Source: Planctomycetaceae bacterium
Lineage (GTDB): Bacteria; Planctomycetota; Planctomycetia; Pirellulales; Pirellulaceae
DNA: 8,984 nt
NCBI GenBank assembly: GCA_002708345.1
Contig: PANG01000073.1
Location: forward strand, 2,857-11,840
Direction of reading: 5' to 3'
Shown here: positions 1 through 5,780 of the stretch, in pieces
How positions within the stretch are numbered: the first letter of the stretch is position 1
Layout of the letters: each line of letters begins with the position of its first letter
The notes under the pieces: model-generated
Told to the model about the DNA's origin: nothing
What the model saw: the letters and a program-made list of their open reading frames with translations, nothing else
Databases searched by the model: none
Program-made: the position numbers and the translations under genes

Positions 1-1161
1 GCTGCCGCCGAACCATCCCTGAAATGGGAGATCCGCTCTCTCACGGTTGACCTGAACGAGGGAATTGATATTGCGGACGTCAACGGGGATGGCTCGCTGG
101 ATCTACTTTCGGGTCGCAACTGGTATGCGGGGCCTCATTACACGCCCCGTCCCCTTCGGGCGGTTGCTGACTGGAATGGCTATGCGGAAAGCAATGGCGA
201 CTATGCATTCGATGTCGACGGAGACGGCCTGACAGACCTGATTGCCGGTTCCTTCTTGCCGACCGAGGTCTTCTGGTATCGAAATCCGGGCAAAGATAGC
301 CTGGCGCGGGGACATCTTTGGGAAAAGAAATTGCTGGTCGACACCAAGGACACCAGTAACGAGTCCCAGCTATTCCAGGACCTCGACGGTGACGGCATCC
401 CGGAATGGATCGTCAATTCGTGGAAAAAAGATGTCCCCATGGTGGTCTGGAAACTGACCAGCGAGGACCGGGCGGTGGAGGTCAAAAAAGGCAAACAGAC
501 GGTCACCGAAACCCAGTCCCTTCCAACCCTGAAACGTTGCGTGATCGGGGTCAAGGGAAACGGCCACGGGATCGCGGTTGGTGACCTGAACAACGACGGG
601 CACCTGGATCTGCTTCTTGGGCAGGGCTGGTACGAGGGGCCAAAGGAGAACCCGCTGGAAAAGAACTGGACATTCCACCCTGACTGGGATCTGCATGGAA
701 GCTGCCCAATGCTAGTCCATGACGTCAACGGCGATGGACGGAGCGACCTGATCGTGGGCGTTGCGCACGGATTTGGCCTTCACTGGTGGGAACAGTTACC
801 CTCCGTGGATGGAAAACTGCAATGGAAGCAACATCTGATTGACGACCGTTTTTCACAACCCCACTGCTTGCACCTGGCAGATCTGACCGGCGATGGACGG
901 CCCGAGCTGATCACCGGCAAACGCGTCTACGCTCATAATGGGGGTGACCCTGGCGGCAAGGAACCCGCCTGCCTTTATTACTGGTCCTGGAAACCAGGCA
1001 CACCGAAGTTCCAGCGACACGTGATTGACGAGGGGCACGTCGGCACCGGACTGCAGATCCGGACTGCTGACCTGAACGGTGACAAGCGGACGGACATCGC
1101 GGTTGCCGGTAAGTCTGGCACTTTTGTGCTCCTGAACCTTGGCAACGACAAGTCAGATTAA
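1..1161 (+). CDS. VCBS/FG-GAP repeat beta-propeller protein, 5' partial
   Basis: The reading frame is open from the first base and ends at TAA, giving 386 visible residues. The first visible residues (AAEPSLKW) look like the start of a mature protein just after a signal-peptide AxA site, so probably only a short export signal is missing. Seven Asp-box motifs of the form D-x-[ND]-x-D-G-x-x-[DE]-[LI] begin near residues 26, 71, 127, 195, 241, 294 and 357. Six keep the D-G pair; the last reads DLNGDK. Seven such calcium-binding loops at 45-68 residue spacing fit a seven-bladed FG-GAP/VCBS propeller. Tryptophan-rich strands (NWYAGP, GWYEGP, HWWEQ) follow several loops, as in planctomycete members. 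These proteins are exported and thought to bind ligands or partner proteins; no catalytic motif is visible. The ThuA-like gene follows after 36 bases on the same strand, suggesting co-transcription. Family is firm; the ligand is unknown. Confidence 0.88.
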   Translation, partial: AAAEPSLKWEIRSLTVDLNEGIDIADVNGDGSLDLLSGRNWYAGPHYTPRPLRAVADWNGYAESNGDYAFDVDGDGLTDLIAGSFLPTEVFWYRNPGKDSLARGHLWEKKLLVDTKDTSNESQLFQDLDGDGIPEWIVNSWKKDVPMVVWKLTSEDRAVEVKKGKQTVTETQSLPTLKRCVIGVKGNGHGIAVGDLNNDGHLDLLLGQGWYEGPKENPLEKNWTFHPDWDLHGSCPMLVHDVNGDGRSDLIVGVAHGFGLHWWEQLPSVDGKLQWKQHLIDDRFSQPHCLHLADLTGDGRPELITGKRVYAHNGGDPGGKEPACLYYWSWKPGTPKFQRHVIDEGHVGTGLQIRTADLNGDKRTDIAVAGKSGTFVLLNLGNDKSD

Positions 1162-1181
1162 GAATCTCGCTTCCTCCCTAC

Positions 1182-1188
1182 AGAAGGA
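1182..1188 (+). promoter_or_regulatory. Ribosome binding site of the ThuA-like gene
   Basis: AGAAGGA lies 9 bases upstream of the ATG at 1198 and matches the anti-Shine-Dalgarno core well. It supports that ATG as the start. No promoter is obvious in the 36-base gap, which fits read-through from the VCBS gene. Confidence 0.6.
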
Positions 1189-1197
1189 CGGTATCCC

Positions 1198-2112
1198 ATG
1201 AGATTGTCTATCCCAGTGGTCCTGGCAGTGCTGGCCTTCTGCTCCGCCCCATGCCAGGCGGCCGAACCGATCAACGTCGTTGTCTGGGACGAGCAACAGC
1301 CTCGCCAGAAAGAGGCTTATGACAATTTCCTCGGAAACGAGATCGCCAAGCACCTTTCCAGCCAGCCAGGCCTGAACGTTCGCTCGACAAACCTCTCGGC
1401 ATCCGGCAAGGGGATTGCTGATAACGTGCTCGACAGTTGCCAGGTTCTTGTCTGGTGGGGACATGTTCGCCAGGCGGAGATTACCCCCGAGGAGGGGAAG
1501 CAGATCGTGGCCCGCATCAAGCGAGGGCAACTGTCACTGATCGCCCTGCATTCGGCGCACTGGTCCACTCCCTTTGTGGAAGCGATGAATGAAAGGACTC
1601 GCATCAATGCCCGCCAGCAGTTCCCCGCCCGGGAGGGAGAGAAGATCGAGTTCACCGAGGTCGCCCCGCCCAAGCGTTACACGGTGCCAGGCAGGGACGC
1701 TCCCTTCACTCCCCGTTTTACCGCCCGCAAGTTCCCCGACAACATCACCCGGGTGACAATCCACTTGCCCTACTGTTGTTTTCCAGCGTACAGGCCGGAT
1801 GGCAAGCCCAGCTTCCTTCGCTGCCTGATTCCCGATCATCCAATCGCCCGGGGTTTGCCGGAGACCTTCTCGCTGCCAGGCACGGAAATGTATGACGAGG
1901 CACACCACGTTCCCAAGCCCGACGAGGTAGTTTTTGAGGAACGCTGGCCAACCGGGGACTGGTTCCGCAGCGGTTGTGTCTGGAACATTGGCAAGGGGAA
2001 GGTCTTTTATTTCCGCCCTGGCCACGAAACCTATCCGGTCTACAAGCAGGAAACAGCACTCAAGGTCGTTGAGAACGCCGTCCGCTGGCTGGGCAGTCAG
2101 GCGGACAAGTAA
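1198..2112 (+). CDS. ThuA-like domain protein, secreted
   Basis: This 304-residue protein has the ThuA (trehalose utilisation, PF06283) pattern, a class I glutamine-amidotransferase-like fold. An N-terminal Sec signal peptide (hydrophobic residues 5-17) has a likely cleavage site after CQA at residue 21. Family landmarks are VVVWDEQ near 27-33, QKEAYDNFLGN near 37-47, the VLVWWGH strand at 83-89, IALHSAHWS at 115-123 and the C-terminal YFRPGHETYP at 271-280, followed by a helix ending RWLG. In rhizobia ThuA works with the dehydrogenase ThuB in catabolism of trehalose and related disaccharides; the exact reaction of ThuA is not settled. Many planctomycete paralogues are exported and sit in sugar-degradation clusters. 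No ThuB is visible, so I withhold the symbol thuA. The middle (about 150-225), with a PYCCFP segment, is less typical. It shares a strand with the VCBS gene and meets the LuxR-type gene tail to tail. Confidence 0.88.
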   Translation: MRLSIPVVLAVLAFCSAPCQAAEPINVVVWDEQQPRQKEAYDNFLGNEIAKHLSSQPGLNVRSTNLSASGKGIADNVLDSCQVLVWWGHVRQAEITPEEGKQIVARIKRGQLSLIALHSAHWSTPFVEAMNERTRINARQQFPAREGEKIEFTEVAPPKRYTVPGRDAPFTPRFTARKFPDNITRVTIHLPYCCFPAYRPDGKPSFLRCLIPDHPIARGLPETFSLPGTEMYDEAHHVPKPDEVVFEERWPTGDWFRSGCVWNIGKGKVFYFRPGHETYPVYKQETALKVVENAVRWLGSQADK

Positions 2113-2124
2113 TACGCCGCGGCA

Positions 2125-2631
2125 TCAGACCATGTGCCGGCAGCCATAGGCGATCAAGCCTGCCAGCGAATCCACACCCAGCTTTTCCTTCAGACGCTGC
2201 TTGTAGGTATTCACTGTCGTCACCTTGACACCCATCTCCCTGGCAATCCTCTTGGTGTTCTCACCCGTTACCAGGTGCCGCAGGCATTCACTCTCTCGTT
2301 CCGTCAGATTCCCCTTGGAATTATCAGTGATCGCCACCGACGAGACGATCATCACCACCTCGTTTGTCTCCACCGGGGTTGCCCGGCATTCGTAGGGGAT
2401 CACGCTGCCATCCTTCATGCAGATATCGATCCGCAAGACGACCTCCTTGCGGTCGAAAAGGACCTCCTGGTACGCGCCCCGGATCTTCTCCTTTTCTTGC
2501 TCGTCCCTTACCCAGTCCCAGGCCTTGGTGAAAAGTACTTGCGAGGGATCGTGGTGAAGCAGCGGTTGGGCGAAAACAACCCTGCCGCGGGCATCGTGAA
2601 GCGTGATCAGGGGGTTTTCAAGGGTATGCAT
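2125..2631 (-). CDS. PAS domain LuxR-family transcriptional regulator
   Basis: The protein has 168 residues when started at MHTLENPL (ATG at 2631-2629). Residues about 8-103 look like a PAS sensor domain, ending in a typical beta-strand run (VVLRIDICMKDGSVIPYECRATPV, in two parts, then VVMIVSSVAITD). Residues about 108-163 are a GerE/LuxR helix-turn-helix: LTERE at 109-113, GENTKRIAREMGV at 123-135, TTVNTYKQRLKEKLGV at 138-153. There is no receiver domain, so it is not a standard response regulator. It is cytoplasmic and presumably binds DNA as a dimer, with the PAS domain sensing a ligand, redox state or partner. The frame stays open upstream to 2829, but that stretch overlaps the sulfatase stop and has atypical composition. 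A TACAAT box at 2665-2670 would place transcription just before the chosen ATG, though no Shine-Dalgarno is seen. It lies downstream of the sulfatase gene on the same strand and may regulate neighbouring genes; the target is unproven. Confidence 0.85.
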   Translation of the reverse strand: MHTLENPLITLHDARGRVVFAQPLLHHDPSQVLFTKAWDWVRDEQEKEKIRGAYQEVLFDRKEVVLRIDICMKDGSVIPYECRATPVETNEVVMIVSSVAITDNSKGNLTERESECLRHLVTGENTKRIAREMGVKVTTVNTYKQRLKEKLGVDSLAGLIAYGCRHMV

Positions 2632-2664
2632 TTGACGTTCGGGCGAAGAACATGTGACGGGTCT

Positions 2665-2670
2665 ATTGTA
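2665..2670 (-). promoter_or_regulatory. Candidate -10 box of the PAS-LuxR gene
   Basis: On the minus strand the sequence reads TACAAT, one mismatch from TATAAT, about 33 bases upstream of the ATG at 2631. No good -35 hexamer lies at the usual spacing, so the call is tentative. It supports the shorter start and would let the regulator be transcribed separately from the sulfatase. Confidence 0.3.
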
Positions 2671-2677
2671 CTTCCAA

Positions 2678-2725
2678 AGAAGAACCGCTGCCCATCGGCC
2701 GGAGAGGGGACAAAACAGTTCTTCT
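2678..2725. repeat. Inverted repeat upstream of the PAS-LuxR gene
   Basis: AGAAGAAC at 2678-2685 and its exact reverse complement GTTCTTCT at 2718-2725 are separated by 32 bases, so their centres are 40 bases apart, about four helical turns. The promoter-proximal arm ends 7 bases before the TACAAT box. This could be a pair of operator half-sites, but an 8-base match in a 170-base gap can arise by chance. The rest of the gap 2632-2801 shows no gene and no clear terminator. Confidence 0.3.
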
Positions 2726-2801
2726 GAAAAGAGGATCTTGATTATCACCGAGCCAGGTGTTCTACTGCGACCGGCCACCACGAAGCGCGGCCCAGCCCCG
2801 C

Positions 2802-4169
2802 TTATTCCAACGGCAGAAACGGCTGCCATGGCGGCATCTGGTCATGGATCGACTGGAGTTGTCGCCTGGCAGCTTCTGCCGCCGCCGACCCCTTTCCCGG
2901 TGCTAACGGTCGCGTTTCCTGCACATCATTCTTGATGTTGTAAAAACGACCATCCTCATAAAGCTTGTAACGCTCGGTCCTGGCAAACCGCCCCATCGTC
3001 TTGGCCTGCTTCGCCCTGGCCTGTTTTTCGAGAGCCTGTTCGATCTTCTCCTTGCCTGCCGGCCTGGCGGGAGTTCCGTTTCGTGAATAGTGGCAGAAAA
3101 CCCATTCTCTTTCCCCCTGGCTCTCTCCACGCAGCACGTCGATAAAACTGTGTCCATCCGTAATAAACCCGACTGGCACGGTGGTCTTTCCAACCGCGGC
3201 GAGCGTGGGAACGAAATCGGTGAAATCAACCAGGGCCTGGCTGACCTGCTTCGGCTTGATCACACCTGGCCAGCTTGCCACCAGGGCCACGTGTGTCCCG
3301 TTGTCAGGCAGACTCGCCTTGCCCCCCTTGATCTGGCGGTTTCCCATGACCGAACGGATATTCGTGGCACAGCCGTTGTCACAGGTAAACAACAGCAGCG
3401 TGTTCTCTCGCACCCCGACCTCCTCGAGCGTTCGGTCAAGACGTCCCACCAACTTGTCGACGTAGGCCACCATGTCCGGAAAGTATTCCACCCCCCCCTT
3501 TTGTCCGTCGTACATGCCTAGCCGCTGACGGCTTCCACCGGCTTTGCTATCCGGAGTGGGCACGAAGGGCCAGTGCGGGAGCATCATCGGGTAGTAAACG
3601 AAAAAGGGATCCTCGTGAGATTCCTTGATAAAGTCCACAAGAAAATCACAGGCCACATCCGGGCCAAAGCGATCTGCCACGTCCTCCCGCAAGGTATCAT
3701 CCTGGAGAATTCGTGGTTCCCAGTAACGGGATTCCCGGCCCTCGATGTTCCAGAGGCAATACTTGTCGAAGCCGAATGCCCGCACCGCGTCACCGCCACC
3801 TCCCAGTTGCCACTTGCCGGCAATCGCTGTCTTGTATCCTGCTTGTTTGAGAATATTCCCGAAAGTCACCTGGCCGGTGGCCAGTTCGCCGAACCGGGTA
3901 TAGTTGCGAAAATTGTATTTCCCGGTCATCAACTGCACCCGCGAGGGAGTACAGATCGGTGTCGAGTAGCAATGCTCAAAGAGCATGCCGCCGGCAGCCA
4001 GACGATCCAACTGGGGTGTCTTGTAGGTGGGAGAACCGTAAGCCGACACTCCCTCATACCCCATGTCGTCACACATGATCATTACGATATTCGGGCGCTG
4101 GTCCGCTGCCGAAAGTGTCAGGCATGACAGCAGGAAGACCCCCAGGAAGGTCAGCACGGAAATCCGCAT
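2802..4169 (-). CDS. Type I sulfatase (formylglycine-dependent), secreted
   Basis: The protein has 455 residues from the ATG at 4169. It hydrolyses sulfate esters, probably on glycans, outside the cytoplasm. Residues 1-21 form a signal peptide (cleavage after LSA); the LLSC at 13-16 is a weak lipobox, so lipid anchoring is possible. Motifs in family order: metal-binding DD at 34-35, the signature CTPSR at 73-77 whose Cys73 would be converted to formylglycine, GKWQLG at 118-123, LPHW at 197-200, CDNG at 263-266 and Lys284 in GGKAS. The canonical GKWHLG histidine is Gln121 here. Length is usual for planctomycete sulfatases. An upstream ATG at 4196 is in frame, but GGGAG sits 9 bases before 4169 and the signal peptide begins there. 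A G8 run on the coding strand (3491-3498) falls mid-gene. No formylglycine-generating enzyme gene is present in the window. Substrate cannot be read from sequence; the PAS-LuxR gene lies downstream. Confidence 0.95.
   Translation of the reverse strand: MRISVLTFLGVFLLSCLTLSAADQRPNIVMIMCDDMGYEGVSAYGSPTYKTPQLDRLAAGGMLFEHCYSTPICTPSRVQLMTGKYNFRNYTRFGELATGQVTFGNILKQAGYKTAIAGKWQLGGGGDAVRAFGFDKYCLWNIEGRESRYWEPRILQDDTLREDVADRFGPDVACDFLVDFIKESHEDPFFVYYPMMLPHWPFVPTPDSKAGGSRQRLGMYDGQKGGVEYFPDMVAYVDKLVGRLDRTLEEVGVRENTLLLFTCDNGCATNIRSVMGNRQIKGGKASLPDNGTHVALVASWPGVIKPKQVSQALVDFTDFVPTLAAVGKTTVPVGFITDGHSFIDVLRGESQGEREWVFCHYSRNGTPARPAGKEKIEQALEKQARAKQAKTMGRFARTERYKLYEDGRFYNIKNDVQETRPLAPGKGSAAAEAARRQLQSIHDQMPPWQPFLPLE
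3491..3498. repeat. C8 homopolymer tract within the sulfatase gene
   Basis: Eight C residues on the plus strand are followed by four T, so the coding strand reads AAAA then eight G. It encodes Lys-Gly-Gly-Val near residues 224-227. The frame is intact in this sequence. A one-base slip would truncate or scramble the half of the enzyme holding CDNG and Lys284. Confidence 0.75.
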
Positions 4170-4178
4170 TTTTTCATT

Positions 4179-4183
4179 CTCCC
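4179..4183 (-). promoter_or_regulatory. Ribosome binding site deciding the sulfatase start
   Basis: On the minus strand GGGAG lies 9 bases upstream of the ATG at 4169. The in-frame ATG at 4196 would put this site inside the gene and add nine charged residues before the signal peptide, so 4169 is preferred. Confidence 0.6.
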
Positions 4184-4225
4184 GATCATGGATCACAATC
4201 TCAGGGCCCGGCAGTTCCCCACCCG

Positions 4226-4231
4226 AGTATA
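4226..4231 (-). promoter_or_regulatory. Candidate -10 box of the sulfatase gene
   Basis: The minus strand reads TATACT (near-consensus TATAAT) about 56 bases upstream of the sulfatase ATG at 4169. The hexamers at 16-17 bases upstream (ACCTGT, AACCTG) match -35 poorly. An activator or alternative sigma factor could be needed, or the match may be chance. Confidence 0.35.
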
Positions 4232-4313
4232 GCCCATTTTTGGCAACACAGGTTTTTTCCGATTTTCCAAATACCCCGAGGAGTTTCTCTTCGTCCCCCG
4301 GGTAAAATATGCA

Positions 4314-4342
4314 TTGATTGGAAATGAAAATCGCAGCAAAAT
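4314..4342 (+). promoter_or_regulatory. Candidate promoter of the first DUF1501 gene
   Basis: TTGATT (4314-4319) and CAAAAT (4337-4342) are separated by 17 bases, giving a weak sigma-70-like promoter about 40 bases before the ATG at 4385. The region is A-rich compared with the surrounding GC-rich coding DNA. It lies in the divergent gap 4170-4384, which holds no gene that I can support. Confidence 0.3.
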
Positions 4343-4384
4343 AGAAGAAAGCCTGTTTAACCCCGCCCTCGTGTGAACATTCTC

Positions 4385-5770
4385 ATGAATCACCTGGCAC
4401 CCATTTCCCGACGTGAAATCCTGCGGGTTGGGCTCGGGGGCATCTCCAGCCTCTCACTACCGGCGCTGCTTAAAAAACGAGCCGGGGCGGCATCGCCCCC
4501 CCCCAGCCAGACCGCCATCATCCTGGTCTGGCTGCCCGGCGGTCATAGCCACCTTGAAACCTATGATCCCAAACCTGATTCGTCCAGCGATTTTCGTGGA
4601 CCTTACAATCCGATCGATACGGTCTCGCCAGGAATGCAACTTTGCGAGCTCTTGCCTCACCATGCCCGTGTTGCTGACCGTTTCTCGTTGCTTCGCTCCG
4701 TGGCCCATGGTGGCTTTTGCCACCAACAGGGAACACACCAGCTGTTGACCGGTTTTCCCGAGCGCGTATTGCGTCGCAAACCACTTTACCCCGATCTCTT
4801 CTCGATCACGCACCGGCTGCGCTACGACCCGGAACGGCAGCTCCCCAATTACATCGGTGTCGGCCCTGTCAACTATCTGGGCCCGTCCTACCTGGGCAAC
4901 GCCTACGATGTCTTCGGGATAAACGACGATCCAAATGCGGATAACTTCTCGGTAAACAACATTTCCCAGACCAAGGGGATCGACAAGGCAACGCTCGGAC
5001 GCCGAATTAACCTTCGCAAGCAACTCGACCAGTTCAAGGCCACGGCAGACCACCTCCACCGCATGGATGCCCTCGACACATTTGAACAGCAGGCCTTCAA
5101 CGTGCTCACCAGTTCCACCGCCACCGAGGCATTCAACATCCAGGCAGAAACCGAAAAGACCCGCGAGCGTTATGGCCGTAATCGCTGGGGACAACAACTC
5201 CTTCTGGCCCGGCGACTCGTTGAATCCGGCGTCGACCTGGTTACTGCCCAGTTCAGCGGTGAACTCTGCGGTGGAGTCGGGAACTGGGATGACCACGCGG
5301 TAAACGCAAATTGCTTCGAGGCCATCAAGTACCGGCTTGCCTTTTTCGACCAGGCAGTGGCTGCTTTGATCGAGGACATTTACGACCGAGGACTCCACCG
5401 CCGTGTGATGGTAGTTGTCACCGGCGAGTTTGGACGCACCCCACGCATCAGTCACAAAAAGAGCACCGGCAAACGGATTGGAAGTGCCGAGGCCGGAACA
5501 ATGCAACCTGGCCGTGATCACTGGCCGCGGGCAACCTCGATCCTCTTCGCCGGTGGAGGAATGCAGCCGGGTCAGGTTGTGGGACGCACCGATATCCGTG
5601 GCGAGGATCCCGTTGACCGTATCGTGGGGCGGGGGGATTTTCTGGCAACGATCTATAAGCACCTCGGCGTCGACTTCCAGAACCTGGCGTTTCCGGATTA
5701 TTCCGGCCGGCCCGTCCCGGTCATGCTCAGTGATGGAAAACCCATCGACGAGCTCGGACCTCGATCGTAG
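4385..5770 (+). CDS. DUF1501 family protein with Tat signal (not paired with PSD1)
   Basis: The protein has 461 residues from the ATG at 4385. An in-frame GTG at 4373 would add four residues; neither start has a clear Shine-Dalgarno. The N-terminus carries a twin-arginine signal (SRREILRVG, Arg9-Arg10, then a hydrophobic stretch to about 29), implying folded export to the periplasm. DUF1501 (PF07394) landmarks: PGGHSHLET at 51-59, DPKP at 61-64, WDDH at 301-304, GEFGRTP at 347-353, GRDHW at 376-380 and a C-terminal LGVD near 427-430. The family is, as I recall, grouped with the alkaline phosphatase/sulfatase fold clan, and the conserved Asp and His residues would suit metal binding, but no reaction has been established. 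A C9 tract just after the signal region encodes the Pro run at 38-40. The gene is divergent from the sulfatase and has no PSD1 gene beside it on its own strand. Confidence 0.92.
   Translation: MNHLAPISRREILRVGLGGISSLSLPALLKKRAGAASPPPSQTAIILVWLPGGHSHLETYDPKPDSSSDFRGPYNPIDTVSPGMQLCELLPHHARVADRFSLLRSVAHGGFCHQQGTHQLLTGFPERVLRRKPLYPDLFSITHRLRYDPERQLPNYIGVGPVNYLGPSYLGNAYDVFGINDDPNADNFSVNNISQTKGIDKATLGRRINLRKQLDQFKATADHLHRMDALDTFEQQAFNVLTSSTATEAFNIQAETEKTRERYGRNRWGQQLLLARRLVESGVDLVTAQFSGELCGGVGNWDDHAVNANCFEAIKYRLAFFDQAVAALIEDIYDRGLHRRVMVVVTGEFGRTPRISHKKSTGKRIGSAEAGTMQPGRDHWPRATSILFAGGGMQPGQVVGRTDIRGEDPVDRIVGRGDFLATIYKHLGVDFQNLAFPDYSGRPVPVMLSDGKPIDELGPRS
4496..4504. repeat. C9 homopolymer tract in the first DUF1501 gene
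   Basis: Nine consecutive C residues encode three prolines (residues 38-40), directly after the Tat signal region. The frame is intact here. A one-base change would abolish almost the whole mature protein. Confidence 0.75.
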
Positions 5771-5780
5771 TTCCCCTAGG

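Noticed and set aside
2116..2123. GCCGCGGC palindrome at the ThuA/LuxR junction, considered as a terminator
   Set aside because: It has no loop and no T-tract on either strand, so it does not resemble an intrinsic terminator.
2134..2727. A 197-codon plus-strand frame opposite the PAS-LuxR gene
   Set aside because: No family resemblance; it mirrors a well-supported HTH/PAS gene on the other strand.
2632..2829. N-terminal extension of 66 residues on the PAS-LuxR gene
   Set aside because: The extension overlaps the sulfatase 3' end by 28 bases, has no recognisable domain, and a -10-like box sits inside it just before the ATG at 2631.
3573..4127. A 184-codon plus-strand frame opposite the sulfatase gene
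   Set aside because: It is a shadow of the sulfatase catalytic region, with no motif of its own.
4260..4333. Inverted 8-base repeat CGATTTTC / GAAAATCG in the divergent gap
   Set aside because: The arms are 58 bases apart in an A/T-rich stretch, so a chance match is likely and no hairpin or operator geometry is evident.
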